The notes under the pieces were generated by a model. That model was given only the letters and a program-made list of their open reading frames with translations, was not told where the DNA came from and searched no databases. A DNA stretch of 38,023 nucleotides from a virus, in IMG/VR virus record IMGVR_UViG_3300031839_000243, positions 1-38,023 of that record; one strand, given 5' to 3'. The translations under genes and the position numbers were made by a program. Positions 11,385 to 20,714 of the stretch are shown piece by piece (position 1 is the first letter of the stretch; each line of letters starts with the position of its first letter).

Positions 11385-12653
11385 ATGAAACAAATTGTAA
11401 TTCCTTACGCACCAAGAAAAATCCAAAATTTTTTGCATGAAAAATGCGATAAGAACCGCTTCAATGTAGTCATTGTTCATCGTAGAGGGGGTAAGACTGT
11501 ATTTGCTATCAATCACTTAATTAGAGCTGCTCTAACAAGCACTAAACCCTATCCTAGATTTGCTTTTATCTCTCCTTACCGGTTGCAAGGAAAAAGCACC
11601 GCTTGGGATTATATGAAACAATTTTCCTCTGCCATACCAGGAACAAAATTCAATGAGTCTGAACTTAGGGTAGATTTCTCAGTTAATAATTCAAGAATAC
11701 AAATTTTAGGCGGTGAAAATAGTGCTGCCATAAGAGGTCAGTATTTTGATGGGATAGTTTGCGATGAAACACAAAACCTTTCGCCAGACCTTTTTGATAC
11801 CATTTTAAGACCTTGTTTATCGGACAGAAAAGGCTTTGCTATTTTTATAGGCACACCGATGGGAAGAAACTGGTTCTTTGATTTACATGAAAATGCTAAA
11901 CACAATAAAGATTGGTTTACAGCGATCTTCAAAGCTAGTGAAACCAATATCATAGCAAAGGAAGAATTAGATGCTGCTAAACAAACGATGTCGCCAGAAA
12001 GTTATGCTCAAGAGTTTGAATGTTCATTCCAAGCTGGAATATCCGGTTCTTATTATGGTAAGACAATTGAGGAACTAGAAGAAAAAGGCAATGTTAAAAA
12101 TTTTGATATAGATGATAATTTAGAGGTTGAAACATGGTGGGATTTAGGAATGAATGATTCTACTGTGATTACCTTTGCTCAACGACACAATGATGAGGTT
12201 AGAATAATTGACTGCTATGAAAATGCAGGTGAGGGTTTAGAGCATTATTTAAATGTTATAGACAGTAAACCTTATAACTACTCAAAGCATATAGCTCCCC
12301 ATGATATTAGAGTTAGGGAGATTGGAACGAATAAATCTAGATGGGAAACCGCTAAAGAAATGGGACTAGAATTTGACATAGCACCTAAACTTAGTGTAGA
12401 AGATGGTATTGAGCAAGTAAGACGAATGTTGCCTAAGTGCTACTTTCATAAAAACAATTGCAAAAAGTTGGTTGAGGCATTAAAATCATATTGCAAACGC
12501 TGGGATGAAAAAAATAATTGTTTTAGGAATAAACCTTTGCATAACTGGGCATCACACTTTGCAGACTCAGTACGATATGGAGCTGTGACAGAACCTATCG
12601 AAAGATCGGATTGGAACACACCAATTCATGTGGACACAAATTATATAGTTTAA
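11385..12653 (+). CDS. terL: Terminase large subunit
   Basis: The 422-aa packaging motor has a Walker A-like HRRGGKT (residues 32-38) and a Walker B GIVCDE (123-128). IFIGTPMGRNWF serves as the coupling motif, and a C-terminal RNase H-like nuclease begins with WWDLGMND (Asp253) and ends with SHFADSVRYG. It cuts concatemers and drives DNA into the prohead through the portal, whose gene follows one base later. Length and motifs are normal. Confidence 0.95.
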   Translation: MKQIVIPYAPRKIQNFLHEKCDKNRFNVVIVHRRGGKTVFAINHLIRAALTSTKPYPRFAFISPYRLQGKSTAWDYMKQFSSAIPGTKFNESELRVDFSVNNSRIQILGGENSAAIRGQYFDGIVCDETQNLSPDLFDTILRPCLSDRKGFAIFIGTPMGRNWFFDLHENAKHNKDWFTAIFKASETNIIAKEELDAAKQTMSPESYAQEFECSFQAGISGSYYGKTIEELEEKGNVKNFDIDDNLEVETWWDLGMNDSTVITFAQRHNDEVRIIDCYENAGEGLEHYLNVIDSKPYNYSKHIAPHDIRVREIGTNKSRWETAKEMGLEFDIAPKLSVEDGIEQVRRMLPKCYFHKNNCKKLVEALKSYCKRWDEKNNCFRNKPLHNWASHFADSVRYGAVTEPIERSDWNTPIHVDTNYIV

Positions 12654-12654
12654 T

Positions 12655-14886
12655 ATGGCAAAAAAAATAATCGAATTATCAGATCCTAAATTAAGAAGTT
12701 TATTATCCAATCAAATAGAAAATGCTTTAGGGTATTTAGGAGGTAATCTTTCTGAGTCTAGAAGAAAATCTTTAGAATATTATTTAGGTGATAAACTTGG
12801 AACAGAAATAGATGGTCGTAGTCAGGTAGTATCAACTGATGTTGCAGATACAATTGAAAGTATCTTGCCAAACCTACTTAGAGTTTTTACTGCATCAGAT
12901 AAAGTAGTAAGATGCGAACCGGTAACTGCCGAAGATGTTCCATTAGCAGAACAAGCAACTGCATATTTAAATCATGTGTTCTACAAAGACAATAATGGTT
13001 TCCAATTATTATATAATTTTTTTAAAGATGCTCTAATTGAAAAAAATGGTTTTCTAAAAATTTACTATGACGAAAGCGAAAAGGTTGAGCATGAAACTTA
13101 TAAAAATTTAACTAAAGCTGAAAAAGATTTATTAGAAGATACTAAAGATGAAATTGAAATTGTTGAAGAAGAAGAAATAGAAGATGAAACTGCAAAAGAA
13201 CAATTTGAGGCACTACTAGAACAGTATGAAGATCAAGGAGCAGATGTATCTCAAGTTCAAGAACCAGATTTTACTTTATACAATTGTAAAATTAAACGAA
13301 CTAAAAAAACTGGTAAAATAAAAATTGAAAGTATTCCGCCAGAAGAATTCTTAATTGACAGAAATGCAAAAACAATTGACGATGCCGATTTTGTTTCGCA
13401 TAAAGTTTTAATGTCAAGATCAGACCTAGTTGCTATGGGTTATGATGAAGATGAAGTTAATGACTTACCAACTAGCGAAGAAGATATTTACAATACTGAA
13501 GAAATTACTAGACAAAGAAACATAGACGAATATCCAGTCGATAGTGCTACAGATAAATCTACAGAAAAAGTTTTAATCTATGAGTCTTATGTAAAATACG
13601 ATTACGATGAAGATGGTATTGCAGAACTTAGAAGAATAGTTTCAGCAGGGGATGATGGTTCTATGGTGTTAGAAAATATGCCTTGCGATAATGTTCCATT
13701 TGTAACTGTAACTCCTATTCCAATGCCACACAGATTTTATGGAAGATCAATTTCAGAATTAGTTGAAGATATTCAATTAATGAAATCAACTGTCATGCGT
13801 CAGTTATTAGACAATATGTATTTAACAAATAATAACAGAGTTGCGATCATGGATGGTATGGTAAATATGGATGATCTTTTAACCACTAGACCAGGCGGTG
13901 TAGTTAGAACTAAGCAACCACCAAATCAAGTGATGCAACCTTTACAATCACAACCGATTTCACAACAAGCATTTCCAATGTTATCTTATTTAGATTCAGT
14001 TAGAGAAGCTAGAACTGGGATTACAAAGTCTGCTCAAGGTTTAGATGCAGATACTTTAAATTCAAAAACTGCAACTGGTGTTAATACTTTGATGACGCAA
14101 ACTCAAATGCGTTCAGAATTAATTGCTAGAATCTTTGCTGAAACAGGTGTGAAGGATTTATTTAGAAAAATATTTGAGCTTATGGTTAAGTATCAAGACA
14201 AAGAAAGAATTGTTATGTTAAATAATCAGTATATACCGGTTAAACCTACTGAATGGAAAGATAAATTTAATATTAATATTGTCGTAGGACTTGGAACTGG
14301 TTCTAAAGAGCAACAAATCTTAATTCTAAACAACATCCTTGAACGACAACTTCAAGCATTTCAGTTACAAGGTGGAAAAGAGATGCCAATGGTAACTCTA
14401 AAAAATATTTACAACACTTTATCAAAAGTAATTGAGAACGCTGGACTTAAAAATGTGGAAAGTTACTTTGTTAATCCTGATATTGGAAAACAAATGATGC
14501 CTCCACCAGCTCCACCACCTCTAACTCCTATTGAAAAAATAGAATTTACAAGAATTGATGCTGAGAATAAGAGAAAAATTGCTGATCTACAATTACAAGC
14601 ACAAGAATTGGCTCAAAAAACTCAAGAAATGCAATTAGATTTTGAAGCGAAGATCAAAGAGATGGCATTAAAGTATAATACACAATTAGATACTGCAAAA
14701 ATTAAAGCTGATGCAGATTTAGATAAGATGATGGTGGCAGGAGATAACAAAATTCTTGAACAAGCCACAAAATCGACTAATATGTTCAGTCAACAGTTAC
14801 AAGGACTAAATGGAAACCAAAGACCAGGTGAGGAGATCGGAAGAAATCAGCCGATCCAACCAAGCCAAACAAATACTGGAGAATAA
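12655..14886 (+). CDS. Portal protein, P22-like
   Basis: The 743-aa protein is the size of P22-type portals. Regions seen include the N-terminal EYYLGDKLGTEIDGRSQVVS and VADTIESILPNLLRVFTASD, the acidic insert around residues 150-200, the stem helix VEDIQLMKSTVMRQLLDNMY and TGITKSAQGLDADTLNSKTA. The C terminus is a long helical, Gln-rich barrel (residues 620-720) after a PPPAPPPL linker. It forms the dodecameric DNA entry ring. It follows TerL by one base, and its 3' end overlaps the next gene by 77 bases. Confidence 0.93.
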   Translation: MAKKIIELSDPKLRSLLSNQIENALGYLGGNLSESRRKSLEYYLGDKLGTEIDGRSQVVSTDVADTIESILPNLLRVFTASDKVVRCEPVTAEDVPLAEQATAYLNHVFYKDNNGFQLLYNFFKDALIEKNGFLKIYYDESEKVEHETYKNLTKAEKDLLEDTKDEIEIVEEEEIEDETAKEQFEALLEQYEDQGADVSQVQEPDFTLYNCKIKRTKKTGKIKIESIPPEEFLIDRNAKTIDDADFVSHKVLMSRSDLVAMGYDEDEVNDLPTSEEDIYNTEEITRQRNIDEYPVDSATDKSTEKVLIYESYVKYDYDEDGIAELRRIVSAGDDGSMVLENMPCDNVPFVTVTPIPMPHRFYGRSISELVEDIQLMKSTVMRQLLDNMYLTNNNRVAIMDGMVNMDDLLTTRPGGVVRTKQPPNQVMQPLQSQPISQQAFPMLSYLDSVREARTGITKSAQGLDADTLNSKTATGVNTLMTQTQMRSELIARIFAETGVKDLFRKIFELMVKYQDKERIVMLNNQYIPVKPTEWKDKFNINIVVGLGTGSKEQQILILNNILERQLQAFQLQGGKEMPMVTLKNIYNTLSKVIENAGLKNVESYFVNPDIGKQMMPPPAPPPLTPIEKIEFTRIDAENKRKIADLQLQAQELAQKTQEMQLDFEAKIKEMALKYNTQLDTAKIKADADLDKMMVAGDNKILEQATKSTNMFSQQLQGLNGNQRPGEEIGRNQPIQPSQTNTGE

Positions 14887-15106
14887 AATTTTTATAGAGG
14901 CGGTAGATTCTCTAAAAAAACTTTATTCTGAAGCACTACTTGAAAAAACTGGTGCGAAAGAAAGCGATACTAGAGAAAAACTCTGGATTGCTTATAATGT
15001 TGTTGGAAAAGTAGAACAACATCTTAAAACTGTAATTGAAACAGGGAAACTTGCAGAAAAACAGTTAGAAGATTTTAGAAAACAACAACGCCAAACAAAA
15101 TTTTAA
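14810..15106 (+). CDS. Small helical protein overlapping the portal gene
   Basis: The 98-aa frame starts inside the portal gene in another frame. After a polar start (METKDQVRRSEEISRSNQAK) it is a helical protein (ENKIFIEAVDSLKKLYSEAL, REKLWIAYNVVGKVEQHLKT). This is the same type as the small protein that follows the portal in many podoviruses and siphoviruses. Since the conserved part begins near the overlap, the real start could be a little later. Its role in head assembly is unknown. Confidence 0.75.
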   Translation: METKDQVRRSEEISRSNQAKQILENKIFIEAVDSLKKLYSEALLEKTGAKESDTREKLWIAYNVVGKVEQHLKTVIETGKLAEKQLEDFRKQQRQTKF

Positions 15107-15162
15107 CCATAAAGGTTAGAATAAGCCAAGTCGTAAGACAGCTTAACTATAGGAGGACTTAA

Positions 15163-16167
15163 ATGTCTGACAGTAACCCATTACTGAACAATGTGTCAGT
15201 ACAAGGTGCTGCTAAATCTATTGAAGGTTTGATGGACTCTAAAGGAGTTATCAAAAAACCTCAAGAAGAAGCAACACCAGTTGAACCAAAAGAAGAAGTT
15301 GAAGCGAAAGTAGAAACAGAAACTGAGGTTGAACAACCAACTGAAACTCAACCGGAACAACAAGTTCAGGAAGTTGCAGAAGAAGAAGCATCCGAAGATG
15401 AAAATGCGATTGAAGAACAAGAAACCGATCTACACCAAGTTATTATCAATGGTGAAAAGATTGATGTTGACCTTGAAGAATTAAAAGCAGGTTATCAAAA
15501 AGATGCCGACTATAGACGAAAGACTGAGGAGATAGCGATTGAAAAAAGAGAGCTAAAAGCCGAAGAAGATCGTCTGAAAAACCAGTATTCAACAAAGATG
15601 GAAGATTTAAATTCTTTAGTCGTTACTTTGAATGCTGAAATTAACAACGATATGAATTCTAAAGAGTTAGATGCTCTTTGGGAGGAAGATCCGACTGAAG
15701 CTGCTAGAGTTGATCGTAGAATACAAAAACGAAAACAATCAATTCAACAAGCACAGCAAAAACTGAGAGAACATCAACAAGCTCAGTTCCAGGAATTGTT
15801 AAAAGAAGAACAAAAAAAACTTCATATGAAACATCCTGAAATTGCTGATCCTATAAAAGGTGCAACAGTTAAATCAAATATTATGAACTACTTAAGTTCT
15901 AAAGGATTCTCAAATGAGGATGTCGCAAGAATTTATGATTCAAGATATTTTGATGTGATTATGGATGGTATGAACTTTAATAAATCTAAATCAGCTAAAC
16001 CTAATTTAGTTTCTAAAAAAGTTAAACCAACCACTAAGTTTGTTAAGTCAGGCATTAAAAGTACAAAAGAAGAATTAAACTCTAAGTCTAGGTTGAATCA
16101 AATTAAAGCGTTGAAAAAGTCAGGAAGTCCAAAAGACGCTACTGATCTTTTACTTCGTTATTTATAA
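15163..16167 (+). CDS. Capsid scaffolding protein
   Basis: The 334-aa protein lies between portal and coat genes. It has a very acidic first third (runs of Glu, Pro and Val, residues 30-90), then a short folded part (HQVIINGEKIDVDLEELKAG), a long charged coiled coil (about 120-220) and a basic C terminus (SKSAKPNLVSKKVKPTTK), which in scaffolds binds the coat protein. GGAGG lies before the ATG. Position and composition make the call firm. Confidence 0.85.
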   Translation: MSDSNPLLNNVSVQGAAKSIEGLMDSKGVIKKPQEEATPVEPKEEVEAKVETETEVEQPTETQPEQQVQEVAEEEASEDENAIEEQETDLHQVIINGEKIDVDLEELKAGYQKDADYRRKTEEIAIEKRELKAEEDRLKNQYSTKMEDLNSLVVTLNAEINNDMNSKELDALWEEDPTEAARVDRRIQKRKQSIQQAQQKLREHQQAQFQELLKEEQKKLHMKHPEIADPIKGATVKSNIMNYLSSKGFSNEDVARIYDSRYFDVIMDGMNFNKSKSAKPNLVSKKVKPTTKFVKSGIKSTKEELNSKSRLNQIKALKKSGSPKDATDLLLRYL

Positions 16168-16193
16168 ACAATAACCTACTAAGGAGATAAACA

Positions 16194-17144
16194 ATGGCTG
16201 TATATCAAACATACCAAACAGTCGGCATAAGAGAAGATTTGGCAGATATTATTTATTCAATATCACCAACTGAAACACCTTTTATGTCTGGCGTTGCTAA
16301 AACAAAAGCAACAAACACTTCACACCAATGGCAAACAGACGCATTAGCTGATGTGGCTGCAAATGCTGCGGTTGAAGGTGCTGCGATTTCTTATGGAACT
16401 CAAAGTGCGACAACTAAAGAAACTAACTACACTCAAATCTCTACTAAAGCTGTTCAAGTATCAGGAACTAATGATGCTGTAACATCTGCTGGTAGAAACA
16501 ATGAGTTAGCTTACCAAGTAGCTAAAGCTGCGAAAGAGTTAAAAAGAGATATGGAAACTGCTCTTTTATCTAACAACGCTGCTGTTGCTGGAGATGCTAC
16601 AACTGCAAGAGAATTAGGTGGAGTCCAAACTTGGATCGAAACTAATGTTGATGCAGGTGCTGGTGGATCTGGTGCAGGTAATGGTGCTGCTAGAACTGAT
16701 GGTACTCAAAGAGCTTTTACTGAAGATCAGTTAAAAGGTGTTTTGAGAAGTTGTTACAATCAAGGCGGAAACCCTAACATGATTATGGTTGGTGCTTTCA
16801 ATAAACAAAAACTATCAGGCTTTACTGGTGGATCTACAAGATTTGACGCTGCTGAAGATAGAAGATTAATTACTTCTATTGATGTATATGAGTCAGATTT
16901 CGGAACTATGCAAGTAGCTCCAAACAGATTCATTAGAGGTGCTAATGCTACTGCTGCTAAAGTAGGTCAAGATGCTCTTGTATTAGAGATGGACTACTGG
17001 GCAGTTTCTTTCTTAAGAGATTTTGCTTTGCAAACTCCAGCTCAGACTGCTGACGCAGATCAGAGATTTATGGTTGCTGAGTACACTCTTGAGTCAAGAA
17101 ATGAAAAAGCAAGTGGAATGGTTACAGACCTAACTACTTCATAA
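16194..17144 (+). CDS. Major capsid protein, SU10/DUF5309-like
   Basis: The 316-aa protein starts with AVYQTYQTVGIREDLADIIY followed by SPTETPFMSGVAKTKATNTS and HQWQTDALA, the signature of the SU10-type HK97-fold coat family. The core helix NELAYQVAKAAKELKRDMET and the end (QRFMVAEYTLESRNEKASG) also fit. AAGGAGA before the ATG is the best ribosome site of the arm, as expected for the most abundant product. A strong hairpin follows the gene. Confidence 0.92.
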   Translation: MAVYQTYQTVGIREDLADIIYSISPTETPFMSGVAKTKATNTSHQWQTDALADVAANAAVEGAAISYGTQSATTKETNYTQISTKAVQVSGTNDAVTSAGRNNELAYQVAKAAKELKRDMETALLSNNAAVAGDATTARELGGVQTWIETNVDAGAGGSGAGNGAARTDGTQRAFTEDQLKGVLRSCYNQGGNPNMIMVGAFNKQKLSGFTGGSTRFDAAEDRRLITSIDVYESDFGTMQVAPNRFIRGANATAAKVGQDALVLEMDYWAVSFLRDFALQTPAQTADADQRFMVAEYTLESRNEKASGMVTDLTTS

Positions 17145-17154
17145 TAAATAATTT

Positions 17155-17180
17155 GTGGTGGGGGAGAAATCCCCCATCAT
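17155..17180 (+). terminator. Strong hairpin after the coat gene
   Basis: GTGGTGGGGGA, loop GAAA, TCCCCCATCAT can form an 11-bp stem with two G-U pairs capped by a GNRA tetraloop, 10 bases after the coat stop codon. Only a weak T-rich tail follows. It probably works as a partial terminator or as an mRNA 3' end stabiliser to set coat protein excess. Confidence 0.6.
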
Positions 17181-17255
17181 ATTTAATCAACAATTTTGTT
17201 TGGTCTTTGAAGATTTATTTAAAGTCGGAACGAAGCAAATAAAAAGGACAATAAA

Positions 17256-17603
17256 ATGAGAACATTAAACGACTATTTTATAACAGCTGAAATTGAAGAT
17301 GTATCAACAGCTTCATCAACTTTTGTTGCTGTACCTGATGGCGGAAAAGTGGTTAAAATTATAACTGCTTTACAAGGTGCTATTTCAGGTGGAGATGCAG
17401 CAATCACTTTTGAAATTGGTGGTACTGCTATGACAAATTCTGCTATTACAGTTGCCAACTCTGGTTCTGCTGCTGGTGATGTAGATACATCTGAGCCAAG
17501 TGCTGCTAACAGAGTAGAAGAAGATGGAACTATCGAAATGATTACTGATGGTGGTTCTACTGGAACACAAAAATTACTTGTTACATTTGTAATTAGAAGA
17601 TAA
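17256..17603 (+). CDS. Putative head decoration protein
   Basis: The 115-aa protein is rich in Gly, Ala, Thr and Val with almost entirely beta-strand pattern (STFVAVPDGGKVVKIITAL, AAITFEIGGTAMTNSAITV, QKLLVTFVIRR). The layout resembles small jelly-roll-like proteins placed after coat genes of marine phages. It lies between two strong hairpins, so it forms its own small transcript segment. The decoration role comes from position and composition. Confidence 0.62.
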   Translation: MRTLNDYFITAEIEDVSTASSTFVAVPDGGKVVKIITALQGAISGGDAAITFEIGGTAMTNSAITVANSGSAAGDVDTSEPSAANRVEEDGTIEMITDGGSTGTQKLLVTFVIRR

Positions 17604-17611
17604 TAAACCAA

Positions 17612-17642
17612 AGGGGGATCTTGCCTAGCGGTATTTCCCCCT
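17612..17642 (+). terminator. G5A/TC5 hairpin after the decoration-like gene
   Basis: AGGGGGA (17612-17618) pairs with TCCCCCT (17636-17642) around a 17-base loop, starting 8 bases after the stop codon. It is the third GGGGGA...TCCCCC hairpin in the genome. No T-run follows, so partial termination or mRNA protection is more likely than full termination. Confidence 0.55.
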
Positions 17643-17662
17643 AATTAATTAGGAGAAAAATT

Positions 17663-17947
17663 ATGAGTTTTAATTATGGATTAAGACCTACTACTCATCA
17701 AGGAATAACAAGCACAGGTACAAGTTCACAATCAAGTGCTTTTGGTTCTCAAACTGAATATGTAAGAATAGCATCTACTGCTGATGTGTATATTTTATTT
17801 GGTGCGAACCCAACTGCTGTATCTACTGCTGGTTCTTCAACAATCTTTATACCTGCTGACCAACCTGAAATTTTTAAAGTTTCACCTGGTGAAAAAGTTG
17901 CTGTGATTGGTAGTGCTGAAGTTTCAGTTACTGAAATGTCTAGCTAA
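17663..17947 (+). CDS. Small structural protein, probably head or tail surface
   Basis: The 94-aa beta-rich protein (MSFNYGLRPTTHQGITSTGT, then EYVRIASTADVYILFG, IFIPADQPEIFKVSPGEKVA, AEVSVTEM) follows a pattern often seen near head genes of marine podoviruses. TTAGGAGAA precedes the ATG. It may be a minor decoration or fibre-base protein; the function is not established. Confidence 0.68.
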   Translation: MSFNYGLRPTTHQGITSTGTSSQSSAFGSQTEYVRIASTADVYILFGANPTAVSTAGSSTIFIPADQPEIFKVSPGEKVAVIGSAEVSVTEMSS

Positions 17948-18084
17948 TGGCTAAACAAAAGTTTACCCATTTTATACCAAGAGATAAGCCTAAAAAAAGA
18001 GGTGCAAGACAACACAAGAAATCTTTGAATAAATCAGAGAAAAGACAGAAGAAACAAAAAAGATACAAAGGTCAAGGCAAATGA
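17947..18084 (+). CDS. 45-aa highly basic protein
   Basis: The product (AKQKFTHFIPRDKPKKRGAR... ending KKQKRYKGQGK) is more than one third Lys/Arg. The core FIPRDKPKKRxxR-HKK is a pattern I recognise from small proteins between head and tail genes of T7-like marine phages. Start and stop overlap the neighbours (TAATG and ATGA). It probably binds DNA or RNA, but this is not shown. Confidence 0.72.
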   Translation: MAKQKFTHFIPRDKPKKRGARQHKKSLNKSEKRQKKQKRYKGQGK

Positions 18085-18413
18085 AAAAAGATATAATTTT
18101 AGATGGATTGCAAAAAACAACTTACATGAAAGATGACATGGAAGGTAAAATTGCAGTTAAAGAAGAAGTTAATATTGATTCACACCTAAAGCATAACAAA
18201 GAATTGCTAAATATGAATGATGGCTATTCTAAATCAAGAGATTTGAAAAGAGTAGCCAGTATTCCAACTATTGCTTTAAGTGTCTGGGCAAATGAGTATA
18301 ATGGTGATAGTAATTGGTTTGGACTACCACCAGAAGTTCAAAAAAAAATATTAAAGAAAAAATTAAATAGCAGCGAATTTAGATATTTTAGAACTGCTGA
18401 AGGAAAATTATAA
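18081..18413 (+). CDS. 110-aa protein upstream of the tail adaptor
   Basis: The protein has a polar N terminus, a middle (SRDLKRVASIPTIALSVWAN) and a C terminus (DSNWFGLPPEVQKKILKKKL) that fit a family found just before the tail tube/adaptor gene in many podoviruses. It is coupled to both neighbours. Function is unknown, perhaps a head-tail joining helper. Confidence 0.68.
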   Translation: MKKDIILDGLQKTTYMKDDMEGKIAVKEEVNIDSHLKHNKELLNMNDGYSKSRDLKRVASIPTIALSVWANEYNGDSNWFGLPPEVQKKILKKKLNSSEFRYFRTAEGKL

Positions 18414-19093
18414 TGGCACTAGCAACATATTCAGATTTAAAAACATCAATTGCTAACTGGTTAAACAGATCAGATTTAACATCAGAAATATCAGAAGATT
18501 TTATAGTTCTTACTGAAAAAGATTTTAATTCTAAATTAAGAATTAGAAAAATGAATGAAACAAATAGTTCTTTTACTATTGATTCTGAAACAGTAGCTTT
18601 ACCAACTGGCTTTTTACAAGTAAGAGATTTTTATATTTTACAAGGTGGTACTAAGTATGCACTAAAATATATTACTCCTGCACAAATGGATCAAATAAAA
18701 GGCGGTTCAACATCTGGTATGCCAAGCACATTTACAATACTTGGAGATAATTTTAGATTTGCACCAAGTCCATCTGCATCTTACACAGGAGTTATTAATT
18801 ACTTCAAAGAATTTGATGCTTTATCTGATTCAAATACATCTAATTATATTTTAACTAATCATCCAGCTATTTATTTATATGGATCATTGTATCATGCTGC
18901 TAATTTTTTAGGTGGTATTGAGCCAAGACAAGTTCAACAATGGCAACAAATGTATGCAACTGCTATGGAAAGATTAGAGAGAAACGATAGAGAAGATCAA
19001 TATGGAAATGCACCATTACAACAAAGAGGGGATGTAACTGTTGCAGGTTCATTTAACGATAACTTTGTTGCAATAACAAATAACAACCAATAG
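18413..19093 (+). CDS. Tail adaptor / tail tubular protein A-like
   Basis: The 226-aa protein begins ALATYSDLKTSIANWLNRSD followed by helices (DFIVLTEKDFNSKLRIRKM) and beta-strands, with AIYLYGSLYHAANFLGG and QQWQQMYATAMERLERNDRE near the end. This order matches T7 gp11-type adaptors that attach the tail nozzle to the portal. The nozzle protein is encoded next. Confidence 0.82.
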   Translation: MALATYSDLKTSIANWLNRSDLTSEISEDFIVLTEKDFNSKLRIRKMNETNSSFTIDSETVALPTGFLQVRDFYILQGGTKYALKYITPAQMDQIKGGSTSGMPSTFTILGDNFRFAPSPSASYTGVINYFKEFDALSDSNTSNYILTNHPAIYLYGSLYHAANFLGGIEPRQVQQWQQMYATAMERLERNDREDQYGNAPLQQRGDVTVAGSFNDNFVAITNNNQ

Positions 19094-19100
19094 GATAATA

Positions 19101-20567
19101 ATGCAAATACCCTTTGGAGAGTGGCTACCTGACCAACCAGAACATAATAATCCTGGTGCGAATGTTGCTAACAATGTGTACTTTGCAAGACAATCTTATA
19201 AACGATTTCCTTCATTAGTTAATTATTCAACAAATAATATTAGTGCTGACAGTAGAGGTGCAGGTTCATTTAGAGATAACTCTAATACTGTATTTAATTT
19301 TGTTGCAACAAATACAGACTTATATCAATTAGATGGTGGAGCTTTTACATCAAGAAAATCATCTTTAACAGGTGGTAATACAGACTTTTGGACATTTACA
19401 CAATTTGGTAATTATGTAATTGCAAGTAATGGTGTAGATGCACCTCAATATTATTTAATGGGTACATCAACTAACTTTGCAGATTTATCTTCTATTTCAA
19501 CATCAGGTACTGTACCAACATTTAAAGTTTCAGGTGTAATCAGAGATTTTTTAGTAACTGGTAATCACACAAATAATTCTAACAGAATACAATGGTCAGG
19601 AATAAATGATATTACAACTTGGGCATCTGGAACTAAACAATCAGACTTGCAAGACCTACCAGGATCAGGTGGACAAATAACTCATATAACTTCTGGAGAG
19701 ATTTCATATATTTTTAGACAAAACCAAATAGTTCGTATGGACTATGTTGGTGGTGCAACAGTATTTAGATTATCTGTAATCTCACCTAATAGAGGAGCTG
19801 TATATGGAAGAACAGTTTGTCAAGATAATCGTAGAGTATTCTTTTATGCTGATGATGGTTTTTTTGAAATTAATGGAGATCAAGTTATCTCAATTGGTGC
19901 AGAAAAAGTAAATAGATTTTTTGATACAGATTTAAACAAAGCATTTAGTGATAGAATATGTGCAGCTGTAGATCCATTTAATCAATTAGCTTTATGGTTA
20001 TATCCATCAGCTTCTAATACATCTAATACAACTGGTATTTGTGATAAAGTTTTAATTTATAATTATGCTACTCAAAAATGGTCAACTGCTGAAGCTAGTG
20101 CAAGTACGATATTTTCACAATTCGTTGGTGCTTACACAGTTGAACTAATGGATATTATTTCAGAAAACTTAGACAATATTAATATTGCTTTAGATACTGA
20201 CTTTTGGAATGGTGGACAATTATTATTAGGTGCAATAGATAACAATTATAAAGCTGCAATTTTCTCAGGTACTGCAAATGAAGGTGAAATAGAAACTTCA
20301 GAAATAGAGTTGTTTCCTGGACTAAGATCGAATATAACAGGAATTAGACCAATAGTAGATGCAACAGCTACAGTTACTATTAAAACTAGAGATAGATTAG
20401 CAGATACCGCTAATGAGTCTAGTTTAGCTAGTATGAACTCTACAGGAATAAATCCAGTCAGACAATCTGGTAGGTATGTTAAAATTAATGTAAAAATACC
20501 TAGTGGTGGAGTTTGGAAAGATGCTCAAGGAATTGATCTAGTTGCCTCAAGAGGAGGGTTGCGATGA
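19101..20567 (+). CDS. Tail nozzle / hub protein, P22 gp10-like beta-propeller type
   Basis: The 488-aa protein shows repeated beta-blade patterns: GSFRDNSNTVFNFVATNTDL, FTQFGNYVIASNGVDAPQYY, NRIQWSGINDITTW, NRRVFFYADDGFFEINGD and DKVLIYNYATQKWSTAE. These are typical of podovirus tail accessory proteins that extend the DNA channel. It lies between the adaptor and the fibre. It could also be described as T7 gp12-like; the two groups are hard to tell apart by eye. Confidence 0.78.
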   Translation: MQIPFGEWLPDQPEHNNPGANVANNVYFARQSYKRFPSLVNYSTNNISADSRGAGSFRDNSNTVFNFVATNTDLYQLDGGAFTSRKSSLTGGNTDFWTFTQFGNYVIASNGVDAPQYYLMGTSTNFADLSSISTSGTVPTFKVSGVIRDFLVTGNHTNNSNRIQWSGINDITTWASGTKQSDLQDLPGSGGQITHITSGEISYIFRQNQIVRMDYVGGATVFRLSVISPNRGAVYGRTVCQDNRRVFFYADDGFFEINGDQVISIGAEKVNRFFDTDLNKAFSDRICAAVDPFNQLALWLYPSASNTSNTTGICDKVLIYNYATQKWSTAEASASTIFSQFVGAYTVELMDIISENLDNINIALDTDFWNGGQLLLGAIDNNYKAAIFSGTANEGEIETSEIELFPGLRSNITGIRPIVDATATVTIKTRDRLADTANESSLASMNSTGINPVRQSGRYVKINVKIPSGGVWKDAQGIDLVASRGGLR

Positions 20568-20713
20568 CAGATAAAAGTGATATAGATAATGTTAGATACA
20601 GTTTTGAAACTCAAGAGTTCTTTCAAAGACAAATTGAAGAAGCTATTAACACATTAGTAAATGAAAAGAACCAAGAAAACAATAAAGCATACGCTTGGTT
20701 TATAGGAGATTAA
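20564..20713 (+). CDS. 49-aa acidic helical protein
   Basis: The frame MTDKSDIDNVRYSFETQEFF continues as a charged helix (QRQIEEAINTLVNEKNQENN) and ends AYAWFIGD. Its ATG overlaps the nozzle stop (ATGA), and its stop lies one base before the fibre start. The AGGAGA that serves the fibre start lies in its last codons. This is a small conserved-type gene before the fibre; the function is unknown. Confidence 0.68.
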   Translation: MTDKSDIDNVRYSFETQEFFQRQIEEAINTLVNEKNQENNKAYAWFIGD

Positions 20714-20714
20714 A

